64,000 nucleotides of DNA from Phytomonas francai (Eukaryota; Euglenozoa; Kinetoplastea; Trypanosomatida; Trypanosomatidae), in NCBI GenBank assembly GCA_001766655.1, contig MJCC01000001.1, positions 874,614-938,613 of the forward strand, read 5' to 3'. Shown one piece after another: positions 1-10,900 of this stretch. Position 1 is the first letter of the stretch. The number at the start of each line of letters is the position of its first letter. The notes under the pieces were generated by a model. It saw nothing but the letters and a program-made list of their open reading frames with translations. It searched no databases and was not told the DNA's origin. The translations under genes and the position numbers were made by a program.

Positions 1-700
1 ATTCTTTTCGGTTTTCTTCACGTGAAGATATTCAAACGGAGCGGTGAACTCTTTTATATGGAGAAGGTGGAACCTTTCATGGTCTCCCCTCGAGTGACAT
101 ATATTTTTCCTGCAAGTTCTTAACTCACGGATGCTTGCACGCCTTATCGTTCGCACGGCGTCTTTGTTTAGGGCTGCAATCCGGCACCTCATTCTGTTAG
201 CTATTTAAGAGAACCAGATCCTGCCGTCCACATTTTTTGAGACCTCAAAAATCGTAGATGCCATTTTTAGCATCCTCACTATGCAAACGCCCCGCAGGTT
301 TTCCCTGTTGTCCTCGCTGAAAAACCACCGTCTGGGCATGGAGGGCAACAACGTAGTCGTCAGTATCTTTTATTGGGGATGATTGCTAGAAAAAGATGAA
401 CCTATTAAGACGCTCTCCAGACGAGAAAAGGGCTGGCGTACAGAATATCGCGGATACAATTTTTGCTTGAAATTAACTACAAGTACCTCTTCAAGGACAG
501 TCTTCCTGAACGGCGTCCTCAAATATTGTTGAGGAACGATTCAGATAGCGAAGCCGCATAACTCGTGGATCTAATGTTGGATATGTATTCCAGGAAAAGA
601 TCTGACGACTCAAGGATCTTAGGGGATAGACTGAGCGGGTCGCACATGTTTCAACTTTCTGCAATCCTTTTAAAAATAACTCGGTCAATCTATCGCTAGG
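1..700 (-). pseudogene. Decayed unidentified protein-coding gene (relic), running off the left edge
   Basis: Read on the minus strand, this stretch has the base composition of the coding blocks rather than of the AT-rich spacers, but no long frame survives. One frame is open from about 395 to the window edge at 1 except for a TAA at 205-207. It carries a protein-like reading on both sides (EDNRENLRGVCIVRMLKMAS before the stop, MRCRIAALNKDAVRTIRRAS after it). Just upstream, a second frame reads KDTDDYVVALHAQTVVFQ, so a frameshift probably lies near 310-320. Between 500 and 690 two frames alternate in protein-like readings (for example SPKILESSDLFLEYISNI and FEDAVQEDCP). I do not recognise the family. 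Alternatives are an unrelated UTR with chance open frames, or low-quality sequence. Confidence 0.4.
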
Positions 701-1226
701 ACATTAAAAAGCAAGAAAATTGTAACAAAAGTCTTAAGTAATTACGGGAACTCTGAAGGATAATAAGCATAAAAATAATCACACACATGCATAAGTTGAA
801 ACATATAAATATATCTATTTATATGATTGCCAAAGAAGAACCTATTAATGATATAGATATCATAGATAAAGGATATTCACATACGCACAACCAAACCATT
901 ATCTCAAGGGAATAAAACTATTTGGTTTTTCTTCGTTATTGTAGAATTTTGAATACTCGAGAACCAAATAGGTACATTCGTGCCACGTGAAATGAATGAC
1001 GTAACAGGGGGAAAAGTAGAGCAAAATTTAGAAAAAGTGAGCATGGAAACGAAAACAGTAGCCATTTCATGGGAAACTGAATTCCTTACAGATGAATATA
1101 TGAGCTAGCAATTTTTAAGGAAATACACATATCCATGCAGCTATAGTTTAATCGTATATTTTGAAAGTAAGAATTTCCAAAGAGTGCATGGACTGATGTG
1201 AAATATCGAACGTATACGTAAATAGG

Positions 1227-1263
<37 letters not shown>

Positions 1264-2812
1264 GTAATACATTCAGAATTTGAAGTGATATGTATCCAAA
1301 AAACGGTTAATATTTCCTGGGAACAACGGGGGAAAATGTAAAAAAATCCCTCCTCTCAGAAGTGTTAATATTACATTACCACAGTTCTTTTCAGCTCTCT
1401 ATTTCATTAAAATTTCGTTTTTCCCTAAACGCAAATGCTCTTTAGACTTTCCTTAAGTCAAGGCGTACATGATGATACAAAGACGTCAGAAAAGCATCTG
1501 AAGAGCAAGAAAGGGTTAACTTGAAAGGATATATGACAGCCCTTGATACACACACGAAAAGGAATAGCAATGAAGCCTGGTCTGCATAGAGACAATTTTA
1601 GCATTTCTTATTTTCCTTTTTCAAACCTCACACTATGTTCAGATAATTTAATAAAAAATATTGAGCAAGAAGTCAAACACGGACCAATAAAACAAACTTT
1701 TAGGAAAATGAGCATCTGCTGTGCAGGTAATGATAACATTTTGCGTTTTTAAGAACTCACCATTTGCTAATCCAACCTAAACATTATCTGCTTCGATATC
1801 ACAGATTACGTTTTCAAGATGTGAAATTAGTGCCTTATCATTATATATATTTATATACATATATATATCTAGCACAAGTGTGACTTGGTAACATGCAAAT
1901 CTAGAAGATTATCAGTGTCCTTTTTTTTTACATTAATAAATAAACATTAGCACAATTTCCTTTCACTAAAAGTCTTTACATGTACCTTGTTTTGTATACA
2001 CGGGCATGTTTATAGCATTTGAGGACCTTCACACCTCCCCCCTTGGTTATTCTTATTCTACAGATGATACGGTCCAGTATGTTAGTTTGAAAGAGAACCC
2101 CATCGCTGTCCCTTCGCTTTTTTTCTACCAATTTCTCGTTTCACAAGACTAGAAAGGTCAAAAAATTTCGTATTTGTGCAATGATCAATTTGGGAAAAAA
2201 TGAAGGTCCACAACCGTGCTAAAGAGAAAAGCACAAAAAAAAAACAGAAAATATTATTTACAAACATAACTATCAAAAGAGAAGGTTTTTGTGTGTGTTT
2301 CATATCTTAAATCTTAAAATTTCAAAGAGGATACATACAACGCCGTCATACTGCAAACATATGATGTATATATCAAGGCATCATGCGTCTCTTTCCTAAC
2401 CCTTCGTTTCTTAGCTTCTCGTGTCGTTTTCCTTTTCAAATACCCATTTTTCTAACTAAATCAGTTTTGATAAGGAACCAAAAGGCACTAGTGTATACCA
2501 ATGAAGGGTGAAAAAACGAAAGCGACGCCAGCTGATGAGCCAAAAAAAACAGGTCCTGGAAAGAATAATTTCATTTGTAAAGTAGATAAAAGCACAGAAT
2601 CATCCCGAAATTCGTGAAAAACTAAGAGCACATTATTTTAATGTAAGTGTGTAAATGTTTTTTTTTTTAATGTATATAACTACCTCTTACTACTTCGGAT
2701 AATATATTACCCTACTTTTTATTTTCTTTTCAAGGGAAACTCGTTTCGAAATGGTTGATGCTCCAGATTTTACGTAGTGACTACAATGACGTGTGTAGTA
2801 GGCGGGACTGTT
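701..2812. other. Long AT-rich spacer, no gene seen
   Basis: Very AT-rich sequence with a TA tract (1228-1259), short T and A runs and no coding-like composition on either strand. The few short open frames (for example 1543-1752 plus, 2082-2303 minus) are low-complexity and have no recognisable features. It lies 3' of the 1141-residue gene and 5' of the relic at the left edge, so it would contain polyadenylation and trans-splicing signals, which I cannot place. Confidence 0.6.
1228..1259. repeat. (TA)n microsatellite
   Basis: About 16 uninterrupted TA units in the spacer left of the large EF-hand-like gene. Similar TA tracts recur in other spacers of this window. Confidence 0.95.
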
Positions 2813-5800
2813 CTACCGTGCCGCATAGTTGACGTTCAACGAAAACATAACCGGATTTCCTTCATTTTCGCTCCGACTCATGCTATTCATATTATTACTA
2901 CTGCAGTTGTATTCAACATTTCCAGAAGCCGTTACGCTTGCGGGAGTTCGGATCAGTGTGGGGTAGATGTGTCCCCCTTTGGAATAATTGTTAGAGTTCA
3001 TAAGCTTCCGATTAACCAGCATCGTCACACAGTGCACAAGCCGTATGAATTCATCCAGGTGGCAGTGATAGTCGAGATTGTGCATAGGTTGCCCTGCCAT
3101 ATTGAGGGCCTGTTCGATATCTGCTCCATCGAAATTGCTCAGACCGAGGAGGCCCTGGATGCCCTCCACTACACACATCCGTAGCGGCACTGTCTGCGCC
3201 ATAACCGTCAGGTGCGGTGAGAAGAGTCGGCTAGAGCTCGTGATGCTGCCCATAAAGTCAATGTGGGTTGCGAAGTTTGACGCCATATGGGAACCTTCCC
3301 TCATAGTCGAAGCCCAAATGGACGAATTGTGCGGACTAGAAGTCTCTTTTGCGTTCTCGTGAAGCGATTTCGTCGACAACCCCCGCTCTTGCCCCTTCGT
3401 TTGGTTTCCGCTGGGTTTATCCGGGTTCGCATCCGTGATGTTGCTTAGATCGAGCGTGACGTCTTGCTCCGTGGTGCAGGACGTCAATAACGGCGGGTGC
3501 ACCCCCTCGCCCCGGTCGTGGTACCCACAAGCGAAGGAGATGTCGTTGCTTTTGCCCCGCGACACGCTGCCGGAGCCGAGCTTCCGGGCGTGACTCTCTG
3601 TTTCTTTGGCGGGCTGGAAGGGCTCCACGGGGGTCGGCAACGATTCGAGGACCAACCCGAGCTTGTGGCTCACGGCATCGCTTGTAACGTCATGCGTGAC
3701 ACCGTATTTCTCCACAAGGTCAAAAAAGGCTTGCCGAATGACCTCCAGAGGGTACCGTCCCTGAATTTTGTAGGTCATACACGCCAGAAAGGTTTCGAAG
3801 CGCACCGTCGGGATAGGCGGTGGATCTTGTAACGTCTTGGAAGATGCTGCTTTTTTCTCTGACGTCGCCAGGCCTCTCATCGCTTCGACGATTGCGTTCT
3901 GGACTTTGTCGGGATTTCCCTGAACACGTGAGAAGCCGCTTCTGACGTTGCCCTGCACAGAGTACACAGTATTTCCGTCAAAAGGGGAGCAAACGTTATG
4001 TTGCTTGCACCCTAAAGCCCCGGAGCTCCACAAATGTGGTGTCGTTGGAGAGCTGCACCCGCTCACGACGGGTTGCCTATCGGCGGCCAACTTCTGCTCA
4101 CGGTTATGCTGATTCATCCACAGCTCGTCAAAGAGATCGGCTAGCAGCATCGCGTCGTGTGCGGGGAAGGAGACTCTCTCTAGGATATCCACCAACTCAT
4201 TCCAAGAGACGTGAGTTTGAGCCGTCCCAACGTGTGCCTCCTTGGCTATCCGAAGCTCCCGCAGCATCTCCTGCACGTCAACAGGGGCGACACTAAACAC
4301 GGAGGAGATATCGCTTCCTGAGGAACGAACATCCAGAGCGGAGCCTGCCGCCATCGTGCTTCCTGTCAAAGAAGCTCTTTTGCCGAACACGGGCAACACG
4401 GCGGTTGCCGTCGTGGCCTGCGAGGGGACCATCCTGGAAAGAGCGCCGAAGCCGCGCTGAGTGAGGTTGGAATGCGGGAGTGGAGGGGCGCAGTCGGGGT
4501 GCAGCGAGGCCGTGTTGGAGACACTCCAAAGGGGAGACGTCCCTACTATCCACGACGGCGGCGCCGAGGAGCGTACCCTCGTCGAGGAACTGTAGGTGGA
4601 GCCGGATAGCATGGTAACGTAGCTTTGCGGCGGTTTGGCGTCGCTTGTTGAGTTGGGCAGAGCCTCCTCCCCTTTTTCAGTGACCACTAGGAAGGTAGGC
4701 TGCCGGCGGCACATGATGTCGCAGTTTGCACACCCGGGCTTACTCAAATCTTCTATGCCATTATCATGGCGATCATATTTCTCAGCCGAATGGAGGGCTG
4801 GCACCTGCAGTAGTGATGAATTGTCGGGGGCTTTAGGCTCCTCAAATACTATGTCGTTACCTCTTTCAGCAGACAACAGCACGGGCGTTAAGGGCTTGTT
4901 GATGTGCAATACCTCAGGCACGTAAACCTCCGGCAGTGGTCCCTCCGGTTGTGCGCTCAGGTTATGGCTGTGGCTTGAGCTCCCTTTCGGTGACGTTGGT
5001 TCCTTCTTCGCGGATATTTTTTCCTGAATTAATTCTTCTTCAATAAAACGCACTTCACGACCTATCGTCTTGCATTCTTCGTCCAGTAGCGCGTCATGGT
5101 GGCTTTTGTGCTCAAGCTGTTGATGAAGCTGATCGATAATGAAAGGCAGCGGTGATCTAGGTCGATTTACAAGGATATTTCTATATAATCGGTGCACCTC
5201 AGAGGCACACTTCACAAAAGCCTCCGTCGGCTTATTTTTACTACCATTATGAGCAGGGAAGGTATTTGAATTTTCTGACCTGAAGAAAATGACTCCCTCC
5301 TCGTCTGGTTTAGCCGAGACATCTTTTTGCAGTCTAGATTCTGAGTTGGGAGGGCCCAAATCCTTTACTGGAGAGGATATAGAGCATCCCTGCAGGCCTA
5401 GCAAAGGGATATTTCTCGGCGGCGTTGAAGTTGCTGTTCCAGGGCCTAGCGCCCTCAGTGCCGTTCTCCCCGACAAAGGGCCGTCCTTGTTATTCCTACG
5501 CTCTTCATCCGATGACGCTAGCATCTTGCGTATCGTCGGTGTAGCGGAATTGCATCGCCGCGTGGGGTATTGCTGGCGAACGTAGGGCGTAGTCACCGGG
5601 GGTAAATGCGGCCTCTCATCGTCCGGCTCTGTCCCATCCTTGCTGCCCTTCACACCGTCGGAAGGCGCGCTCGTCGTTGAGGATGGCGGCACGGTCTCGT
5701 TTGAGCCCGAGACTGAATTCGAAGACTGATCCTCCTCTCTGCCGGGCCCTTGTGGGTCACCCTCCCTCAGAATGCCGCCGCATGGACCGCGTTCATTGCG

Positions 5801-6238
5801 TGGGCGATCCTTGGTCATCGCACGGCGCGGCCTATAGAGAGTCCGGGGCTGCACGGGAGAAGAATTCACTTTTTCCGTAGTCTTGGCAATCGCGCACAGG
5901 GCTTTTGAAACCACCGTTCGTGTTAAACATACCTTTTGCGATTTGGACTGCTGCGGCAAATGCGCTGTGGGGGCATTGCTCTCACTAACTTTCGCAGGCA
6001 CCTCACCACCGCCCTTCCCCGCTCCCTGTGGATTACGCACATTGTTGTTCTTATCTTGTGGTAATGTAGAGCCAGGCGTATGTACTTTGCAACCTTCAGA
6101 GTTACTGTTGTGGGTTGAATTTTTAGGCGATGATATGTCCGCGCCGAGATGATTCAAGGGCACATCCGATTCTCTACTGGACGAAGGGCCTTCTTGTGAG
6201 CTACACGCCACAGAGGCTACATAGGTGCATTTCTGCAT
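2813..6238 (-). CDS. Large hypothetical protein with degenerate EF-hand-like helical lobes
   Basis: The protein has 1141 residues from the first ATG (6236-6238); the open frame continues a few codons further upstream only from a GTG. The N-terminal 600 residues are polar, Ser/Pro/Asn-rich and probably disordered. Three helical segments follow, at about 650-710 (EMLRELRIAKEAHVGTAQ), 812-875 (VRFETFLACMTYKIQGRYP) and 1015-1075 (VEGIQGLLGLSNFDGADIEQ). Each has the hydrophobic helix-loop-helix spacing of calmodulin-like lobes, but I see no canonical DxDxDG calcium loop. It ends at TAG. I infer a scaffold or cytoskeletal protein with calcium-independent EF-hand-like folds; no specific function can be assigned. 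The spacing of charged residues does not suggest coiled coil, and no signal peptide or membrane segment is visible. Confidence 0.75.
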   Translation of the reverse strand: MQKCTYVASVACSSQEGPSSSRESDVPLNHLGADISSPKNSTHNSNSEGCKVHTPGSTLPQDKNNNVRNPQGAGKGGGEVPAKVSESNAPTAHLPQQSKSQKVCLTRTVVSKALCAIAKTTEKVNSSPVQPRTLYRPRRAMTKDRPRNERGPCGGILREGDPQGPGREEDQSSNSVSGSNETVPPSSTTSAPSDGVKGSKDGTEPDDERPHLPPVTTPYVRQQYPTRRCNSATPTIRKMLASSDEERRNNKDGPLSGRTALRALGPGTATSTPPRNIPLLGLQGCSISSPVKDLGPPNSESRLQKDVSAKPDEEGVIFFRSENSNTFPAHNGSKNKPTEAFVKCASEVHRLYRNILVNRPRSPLPFIIDQLHQQLEHKSHHDALLDEECKTIGREVRFIEEELIQEKISAKKEPTSPKGSSSHSHNLSAQPEGPLPEVYVPEVLHINKPLTPVLLSAERGNDIVFEEPKAPDNSSLLQVPALHSAEKYDRHDNGIEDLSKPGCANCDIMCRRQPTFLVVTEKGEEALPNSTSDAKPPQSYVTMLSGSTYSSSTRVRSSAPPSWIVGTSPLWSVSNTASLHPDCAPPLPHSNLTQRGFGALSRMVPSQATTATAVLPVFGKRASLTGSTMAAGSALDVRSSGSDISSVFSVAPVDVQEMLRELRIAKEAHVGTAQTHVSWNELVDILERVSFPAHDAMLLADLFDELWMNQHNREQKLAADRQPVVSGCSSPTTPHLWSSGALGCKQHNVCSPFDGNTVYSVQGNVRSGFSRVQGNPDKVQNAIVEAMRGLATSEKKAASSKTLQDPPPIPTVRFETFLACMTYKIQGRYPLEVIRQAFFDLVEKYGVTHDVTSDAVSHKLGLVLESLPTPVEPFQPAKETESHARKLGSGSVSRGKSNDISFACGYHDRGEGVHPPLLTSCTTEQDVTLDLSNITDANPDKPSGNQTKGQERGLSTKSLHENAKETSSPHNSSIWASTMREGSHMASNFATHIDFMGSITSSSRLFSPHLTVMAQTVPLRMCVVEGIQGLLGLSNFDGADIEQALNMAGQPMHNLDYHCHLDEFIRLVHCVTMLVNRKLMNSNNYSKGGHIYPTLIRTPASVTASGNVEYNCSSNNMNSMSRSENEGNPVMFSLNVNYAAR

Positions 6239-7187
6239 ATGGAATACGCCAAAAGACACCTGTTTTCCTCTCGACTGCTAGAATGTGTGGAGAGGGAGAA
6301 GCCTGTATGATTTTAACAGACTAGAAGTGTCTCGAAAAAAATCGAATGATTAGAAGATAGCAATAACAATTGATTCCGGAAAGGCTTCGCAAATAGCAAA
6401 ATATCTCAGAAAGTATGGTGCCAAAGAATGAACAACTGATACTTCTCACCTAATTAGAACAAATTAGAGCAAGCTATATGCAGTACAAAGCAAAGTAAAT
6501 TGTGAAAAACAACTAGAAGAGTATATATCGTGAAATACTAAATATTTTAAACGTGTGTGTATTTTATATGTGGGAATTATACTCCAGAAAGGTATTGCCG
6601 TTAGAGTCTACAAGGACCACACTCCTAAAAGGCCTGCGCGTGTATAACTATATATGTATAGTTTGTACGTCGCGTGTTATTTAGAACACAACCACACTAT
6701 TTGTTCAATAATATCCCTTTCGTTTTAGAAAGGATTAAAAAAAATGGATATGATACTAAATGAAGATTTGTGAAGATATCAATATTTCATTCAATACCCT
6801 TTTTTCCGTATAGATGGTAGTTAGGAAGAAGCCCTATGCAAACCTTAGTGATATAATTTTCTTGTGGTTCCTTTTCAAATATCATAAGAAAAGATTCAAA
6901 CAATGGTTAGAATGAATAGATGATGTGATGCAGAAAAGAAATAGAAAGACGGAGCCTATATAAGCCAGAACAAATCCTTTTATAAATATCACTTTATGAC
7001 TTGCAATGCGCGCAATTATCTTATTAAATGAATTAATATTATATCACCCTAACGTTCCAATCGGGCAGTGATATATGTTTATGTTAATCGGCTTACTGTT
7101 ACGCTATGCAGACAGGACATAAAACTGTCTGAAGCTAGTTTACACACGCATTTACAAAAATCACACAACGTACGATCATTACTCATT
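6239..7187. other. Intergenic region, no gene seen
   Basis: AT-rich spacer between the L1-domain gene and the 1141-residue gene. It should hold the 3' UTR of the former and the 5' UTR and splice acceptor of the latter. No open frame of coding character was seen on either strand. Confidence 0.6.
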
Positions 7188-7973
7188 TCAGCGTGGTAAG
7201 TGGACTTCCATGAATCTAATACTATCGGTTTTATTTGAGGTCAACTTAAATTCGTGAATGTATCGCCAAATGGTAGGGTAGTCCTTCTTGAGAGTAAAGA
7301 TAAACTGTTTTGCGTTCTCACAGATGTCGCCTGCCGTCATGTCGCCGTGTCCGACGCGGAACAGGAGGTGTCCCTGCTTTGTACTGTGGACTCTGCCGCT
7401 GCTTGCCGCCTGTGAGAGTCGAAACGTCAGGTTTTCCTTTTCATCAAGTCCGTCCAAAGTAGTTAGGAAAACCTCGGGGTATTTCATGGGCTGATGTGCC
7501 TTCGCCGCAGCGGGGGCTTCGGACGAGGCAGTAGAAAGTGGGTCCATCTTAATCCTGCGTTTAATACACGCCGGTAACTTGGACACAATTCGGGAATCCA
7601 CGGTAAAGCTCGAAAACGTGTTCGCGACGCGGCCCGCGCGTTGCATCGATTCCATATCGCCGGGCCGGCAAATGGACTCAGCCGTGACCACGGCGTCATA
7701 ATACCCATGTCGTTTGTTAATCTTAAAGCAATCTGTCGAGATGGCTTTCGGCACAATAAGGCAAGTACTGCGCCCATTTTGGGGATACACTCGGTGGGCT
7801 AGACTAAATGGATGAGTGCCTTGCAGTTCTGGACACTGAGAGGCCACTACAAAGGGGAGTAGGAATTCAATAAAGATGCCGACCTGTGCAGCTTCTTCGC
7901 TCTTGTCATTGCAAAGGCGGCGTAGCTTGTAAAGAACAGCCTTGATCACGATGAGGCGCTTGTCTTGCGGCAT
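7188..7973 (-). CDS. Ribosomal L1-domain protein, Utp30/RSL1D1-like (ribosome biogenesis)
   Basis: The 261-residue protein starts at an ATG. Its C-terminal third matches the end of the ribosomal L1 fold: FRVGHGDMTAGDICENAKQF, then a helix, then WRYIHEFKLTSNKTDSIRF, the conserved pattern of a G-H-x-x-M turn, an N-A-K helix and a basic strand near the end. An upstream strand with LAHRVYPQNGRSTCLIVPK fits the L1 segment before the insert domain. Eukaryotic proteins with this domain outside the ribosome (Utp30, Cic1, RSL1D1) act in nucleolar pre-rRNA processing, so a nucleolar role is inferred. No mitochondrial presequence is seen, which argues against a mitoribosomal L1. It stops at TGA, with a TAA three codons further on in the same frame. 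Confidence 0.65.
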   Translation of the reverse strand: MPQDKRLIVIKAVLYKLRRLCNDKSEEAAQVGIFIEFLLPFVVASQCPELQGTHPFSLAHRVYPQNGRSTCLIVPKAISTDCFKINKRHGYYDAVVTAESICRPGDMESMQRAGRVANTFSSFTVDSRIVSKLPACIKRRIKMDPLSTASSEAPAAAKAHQPMKYPEVFLTTLDGLDEKENLTFRLSQAASSGRVHSTKQGHLLFRVGHGDMTAGDICENAKQFIFTLKKDYPTIWRYIHEFKLTSNKTDSIRFMEVHLPR

Positions 7974-8143
7974 GATTGCCTATCGTGCCTCGTATTTTTA
8001 GAAACCCTTTTTATAGACCTGTTTTATTCTTTAATGTGCCCTTCAGCTACGTGATTCTAGAGAGGAACAATTATTTCAAGAAAATCTCCGTACATAAGGA
8101 AGCGAAACAGAAGCGATACGTTGGATAGCCAAAGTGTGTCCGT

Positions 8144-8161
8144 TATATATATATATATATA
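8144..8161. repeat. (TA)n microsatellite
   Basis: Nine TA units in the spacer between the PIF1-family helicase and the L1-domain gene (spacer 7974-8275, otherwise without a visible gene). Confidence 0.95.
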
Positions 8162-8275
8162 AGAAAAAAGTGTTTAATCGATATTTATAGTCACTAGGAT
8201 CAATATTGAAATAGAAATGCAGGGAGTTGGAGGACAAATAAGTGATCTATGCGTGTCTATGATCTATGTCTTGAT

Positions 8276-10900
8276 TTACTCATCATTATCTACAAGCAAC
8301 TTTTGCATTATCTCAAGCGTTTGAGTTCCTTGCGTCGCTGTGGGCACTTCACTTTCTTGGGTTAACTGTGGCAACTTAGTCGAGACAACCAGTCCTCTCG
8401 CAGTGAAGTCTGCTTCAGTAAATTCATTTTCAATTTCCACCTTTTCCTTATCCTGCATAAAGTAGGATACTTTTGCTTCATTGAACTGCTTATCGCCTAT
8501 CCTAGTTGCAGCATGGTTATGACTGGGGCTACGTTCTCCCCTCGACCTTCTTCTGGGCACAAAGGTATTCGCGTTGGGCTCCATTTCATGAACTTGATCG
8601 TCATCCATATCATCTGAGTTGCCACGTTCAAAAGCCAATAAATCCAAGTCCTGTTCCATTTCTGTCTGACAAGGCACCTCTTTGGCCCTTTCACCCTTCT
8701 CAAGCCGTATTTTCTTGTTTAGAGATCGCGCAGGTTGAGGGTCTTCATGAGGAATGCGTCGACTTCCCCCTGCGGCTCTATCCCCATTAGTCTGGTTTTG
8801 GTGTGCACCCTCCAGGTACGGTTGCCATCGAGACCGTGGAAGTTGGCGCTGCGCCAGTCGTGCTTCCAATGTGCCGCGGTCCCTTTCCATTTCCACTTTA
8901 TATCGAGCCGATCCCTCTGCTGTAGCGGGGAAGGTTTTTTCATAAAATGCCACCACATCGGGCTTAGAGTTTGTAATGATCATGGGGTCCAAGGCAGTGA
9001 TACAAAGATCGGCTGCATTTTCTACCCGCGAAATCGCAACATAAGGTTGACCGGGCTCGGAAAAGTTGTTGTCGAGTGGAACCTTGACCATTGGAAGTGT
9101 TATACCTTGCACAGAGTGCACAGTGAGGGCCCAGGCCAACTCCAGCGGCACTTGTCTACGCACCATACTCAAGCCCCCGTCGGGATCCATGACTTCAATC
9201 GCTATCCAGGGCACCTGCACCTCCTCCGAGCCACCAGGAACGATAAACTCAACAACAGGCAGAGCTAGCGCACCGTCCGACTCCTGCACAAAGCGGCGCA
9301 CGACGCCACGCACACCAACGCCCAACGATGGATGCTCCGACAGCATTGAGAGCAGCATTACTTGCGCACCAATTTTAAGGGTCAACAGGGCTGGTAGAGG
9401 GATCTCAGAGTTTATGTCAGCTCCCGGCACCACGGCATAATCTTCGCTGGGGTAGCGATAAGTGGAGACGCATCCCAATGCGTCCAAACGAAGCTGGTTG
9501 TAGTGATCCACGTCTTTCTTCTGCGGAAGGATCACAGTAGCCTCGACGCCGTAGCGCTCGCCTAGATCACGATTCAGACACTGGGAAAGCACATCGTCGA
9601 CCGCCAACGTGTAGCGACCCACTCGAACGTCCTCGCAGCATTGCGCGAAGCGCGCGTCCGAAGCGTGGCGATAGTCTTTTGAGAATTGAATCGCATGAAA
9701 ATCGCACTGTTGCCATGCTGCGCTTGCAAAGGTTGGCTGGACTTCTTCCCCAGCACGTGCAACCGGTGAGAGCTGAAGAAAATCAGCTACAACTAGCAAC
9801 TGGATTCCCCCGAAGGGCTTATGTGGCTCTTGACGCACATCCCGAGCAACGGCGTCGAGTACGCCGAAAACATGTGCCGGAAGCATGCCAACTTCGTCTA
9901 GGACTAATACTTTGCATGCCTGCCAACCCCGCACCGCGTTTGGCTTGCCTTTCACTTTTCTTAGCAGACTCTCAAGCGTTCCCTCCCCACGGCCTATTCC
10001 AGAAAAACTGTGAATGGTAAAGCCACCGAGCGCGCGTGCGGCAATACCCGTCGCGGCCGTCAGGACCAATCCTTCCGGCGGCAGGACGTCCTGGATGACT
10101 CGCCGCAGCCACGCCGTCTTGCCTGTCCCCGCTGCCCCCGTCAGGAAGACGTTCCGGCCCCCACGAAGCAAACGTATCGCCGCCGCCGCCTCTAGCGTCC
10201 ACTCCATCGTCTCCGCAGAGGAGCTCTTCGCAAAAAGATACCCCCGCATCGGGTTAGGGGGGTGGGGACTTTCAGTTGAACTTTGGGAAAACTTCTTCGA
10301 ATGGCTGGGTCCTTTTGCCTCGTTTGAGTATCGGTCTTCGTTGTCGTCGTCGCCATCGGTGCTGTCGCTGTATTCCCGTTCAAGCCCAGTCTGCGCTGGA
10401 TCGCGCAGGCCGTCAGAGCCAGTATGCTTTCCACCACGACTAGCACCCGTTTTCCTTCCTTGTACGTTGCCTCTCCCACGCGCTGCGGAACCCCCGGGGT
10501 GGTTGGCTACGTTCTTTTCCAAACTTTGCCATCTCGAGCGGTCCTGCAGGGTTCCCGCCATCATCTGCAGCTCCTCAATGTCAGTAGGGGAGGCGTTGAT
10601 TAACACCGTGCAAAGACGCTGATGGGCGTGCGGTAGGACCAGCGTTAGCTTACCCTGAAGGACATGTGAAGAAAGTACTTGGCGTAGCCCAGCTAACTGG
10701 AAAAACGTCCCCTTGCCGCGTCCGTGACGGCTGGAGCGGACGACTAGACACGGCCCAAGACCGGTTTGCCGGGAAAGAAAGCACTCTGTTCCTCCCCATT
10801 GGCCGATGCGCTCGCCTTCCGCAGATAGAACGGTTATCTTTCCCTGTACGCCACTTAGGGTTGTTTTTGGCTTTCTGATTCGAAACGGATCGAGCGCCAT
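8276..10900 (-). CDS. PIF1-family 5'-3' DNA helicase
   Basis: The protein has 874 residues. The helicase core begins near residue 240 with an AIRLLRGGRNVFLTGAAGTG Walker A segment (GAAGTGKT about 255-262). Motif Ia (TAATGIAA), Walker B (VLVLDEVGML), motif III (GGIQLLVVADFLQLSPV), motif V (ALTVHSVQGITLP) and motif VI (YVAISRVENAADL) follow. Motif V in most PIF1 proteins reads HKSQG; here it is HSVQG (about residues 593-597). The first 230 residues and the last 200 are charged, low-complexity extensions unlike the compact yeast enzyme. Kinetoplastids have many PIF1 paralogues, most of them mitochondrial and tied to kinetoplast DNA, with a few nuclear ones; I cannot say which this is. The N terminus (FRIRKPKTTL) is basic but is not a clear presequence. 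Confidence 0.93.
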   Translation of the reverse strand: MALDPFRIRKPKTTLSGVQGKITVLSAEGERIGQWGGTECFLSRQTGLGPCLVVRSSRHGRGKGTFFQLAGLRQVLSSHVLQGKLTLVLPHAHQRLCTVLINASPTDIEELQMMAGTLQDRSRWQSLEKNVANHPGGSAARGRGNVQGRKTGASRGGKHTGSDGLRDPAQTGLEREYSDSTDGDDDNEDRYSNEAKGPSHSKKFSQSSTESPHPPNPMRGYLFAKSSSAETMEWTLEAAAAIRLLRGGRNVFLTGAAGTGKTAWLRRVIQDVLPPEGLVLTAATGIAARALGGFTIHSFSGIGRGEGTLESLLRKVKGKPNAVRGWQACKVLVLDEVGMLPAHVFGVLDAVARDVRQEPHKPFGGIQLLVVADFLQLSPVARAGEEVQPTFASAAWQQCDFHAIQFSKDYRHASDARFAQCCEDVRVGRYTLAVDDVLSQCLNRDLGERYGVEATVILPQKKDVDHYNQLRLDALGCVSTYRYPSEDYAVVPGADINSEIPLPALLTLKIGAQVMLLSMLSEHPSLGVGVRGVVRRFVQESDGALALPVVEFIVPGGSEEVQVPWIAIEVMDPDGGLSMVRRQVPLELAWALTVHSVQGITLPMVKVPLDNNFSEPGQPYVAISRVENAADLCITALDPMIITNSKPDVVAFYEKTFPATAEGSARYKVEMERDRGTLEARLAQRQLPRSRWQPYLEGAHQNQTNGDRAAGGSRRIPHEDPQPARSLNKKIRLEKGERAKEVPCQTEMEQDLDLLAFERGNSDDMDDDQVHEMEPNANTFVPRRRSRGERSPSHNHAATRIGDKQFNEAKVSYFMQDKEKVEIENEFTEADFTARGLVVSTKLPQLTQESEVPTATQGTQTLEIMQKLLVDNDE

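Noticed and set aside
2777..3184. Plus-strand open frames inside the large genes (for example 2777-3184, 14143-14751, 19934-20854)
   Set aside because: They are shadows of minus-strand genes with recognisable domains or coiled coils; no family pattern in the plus-strand readings.
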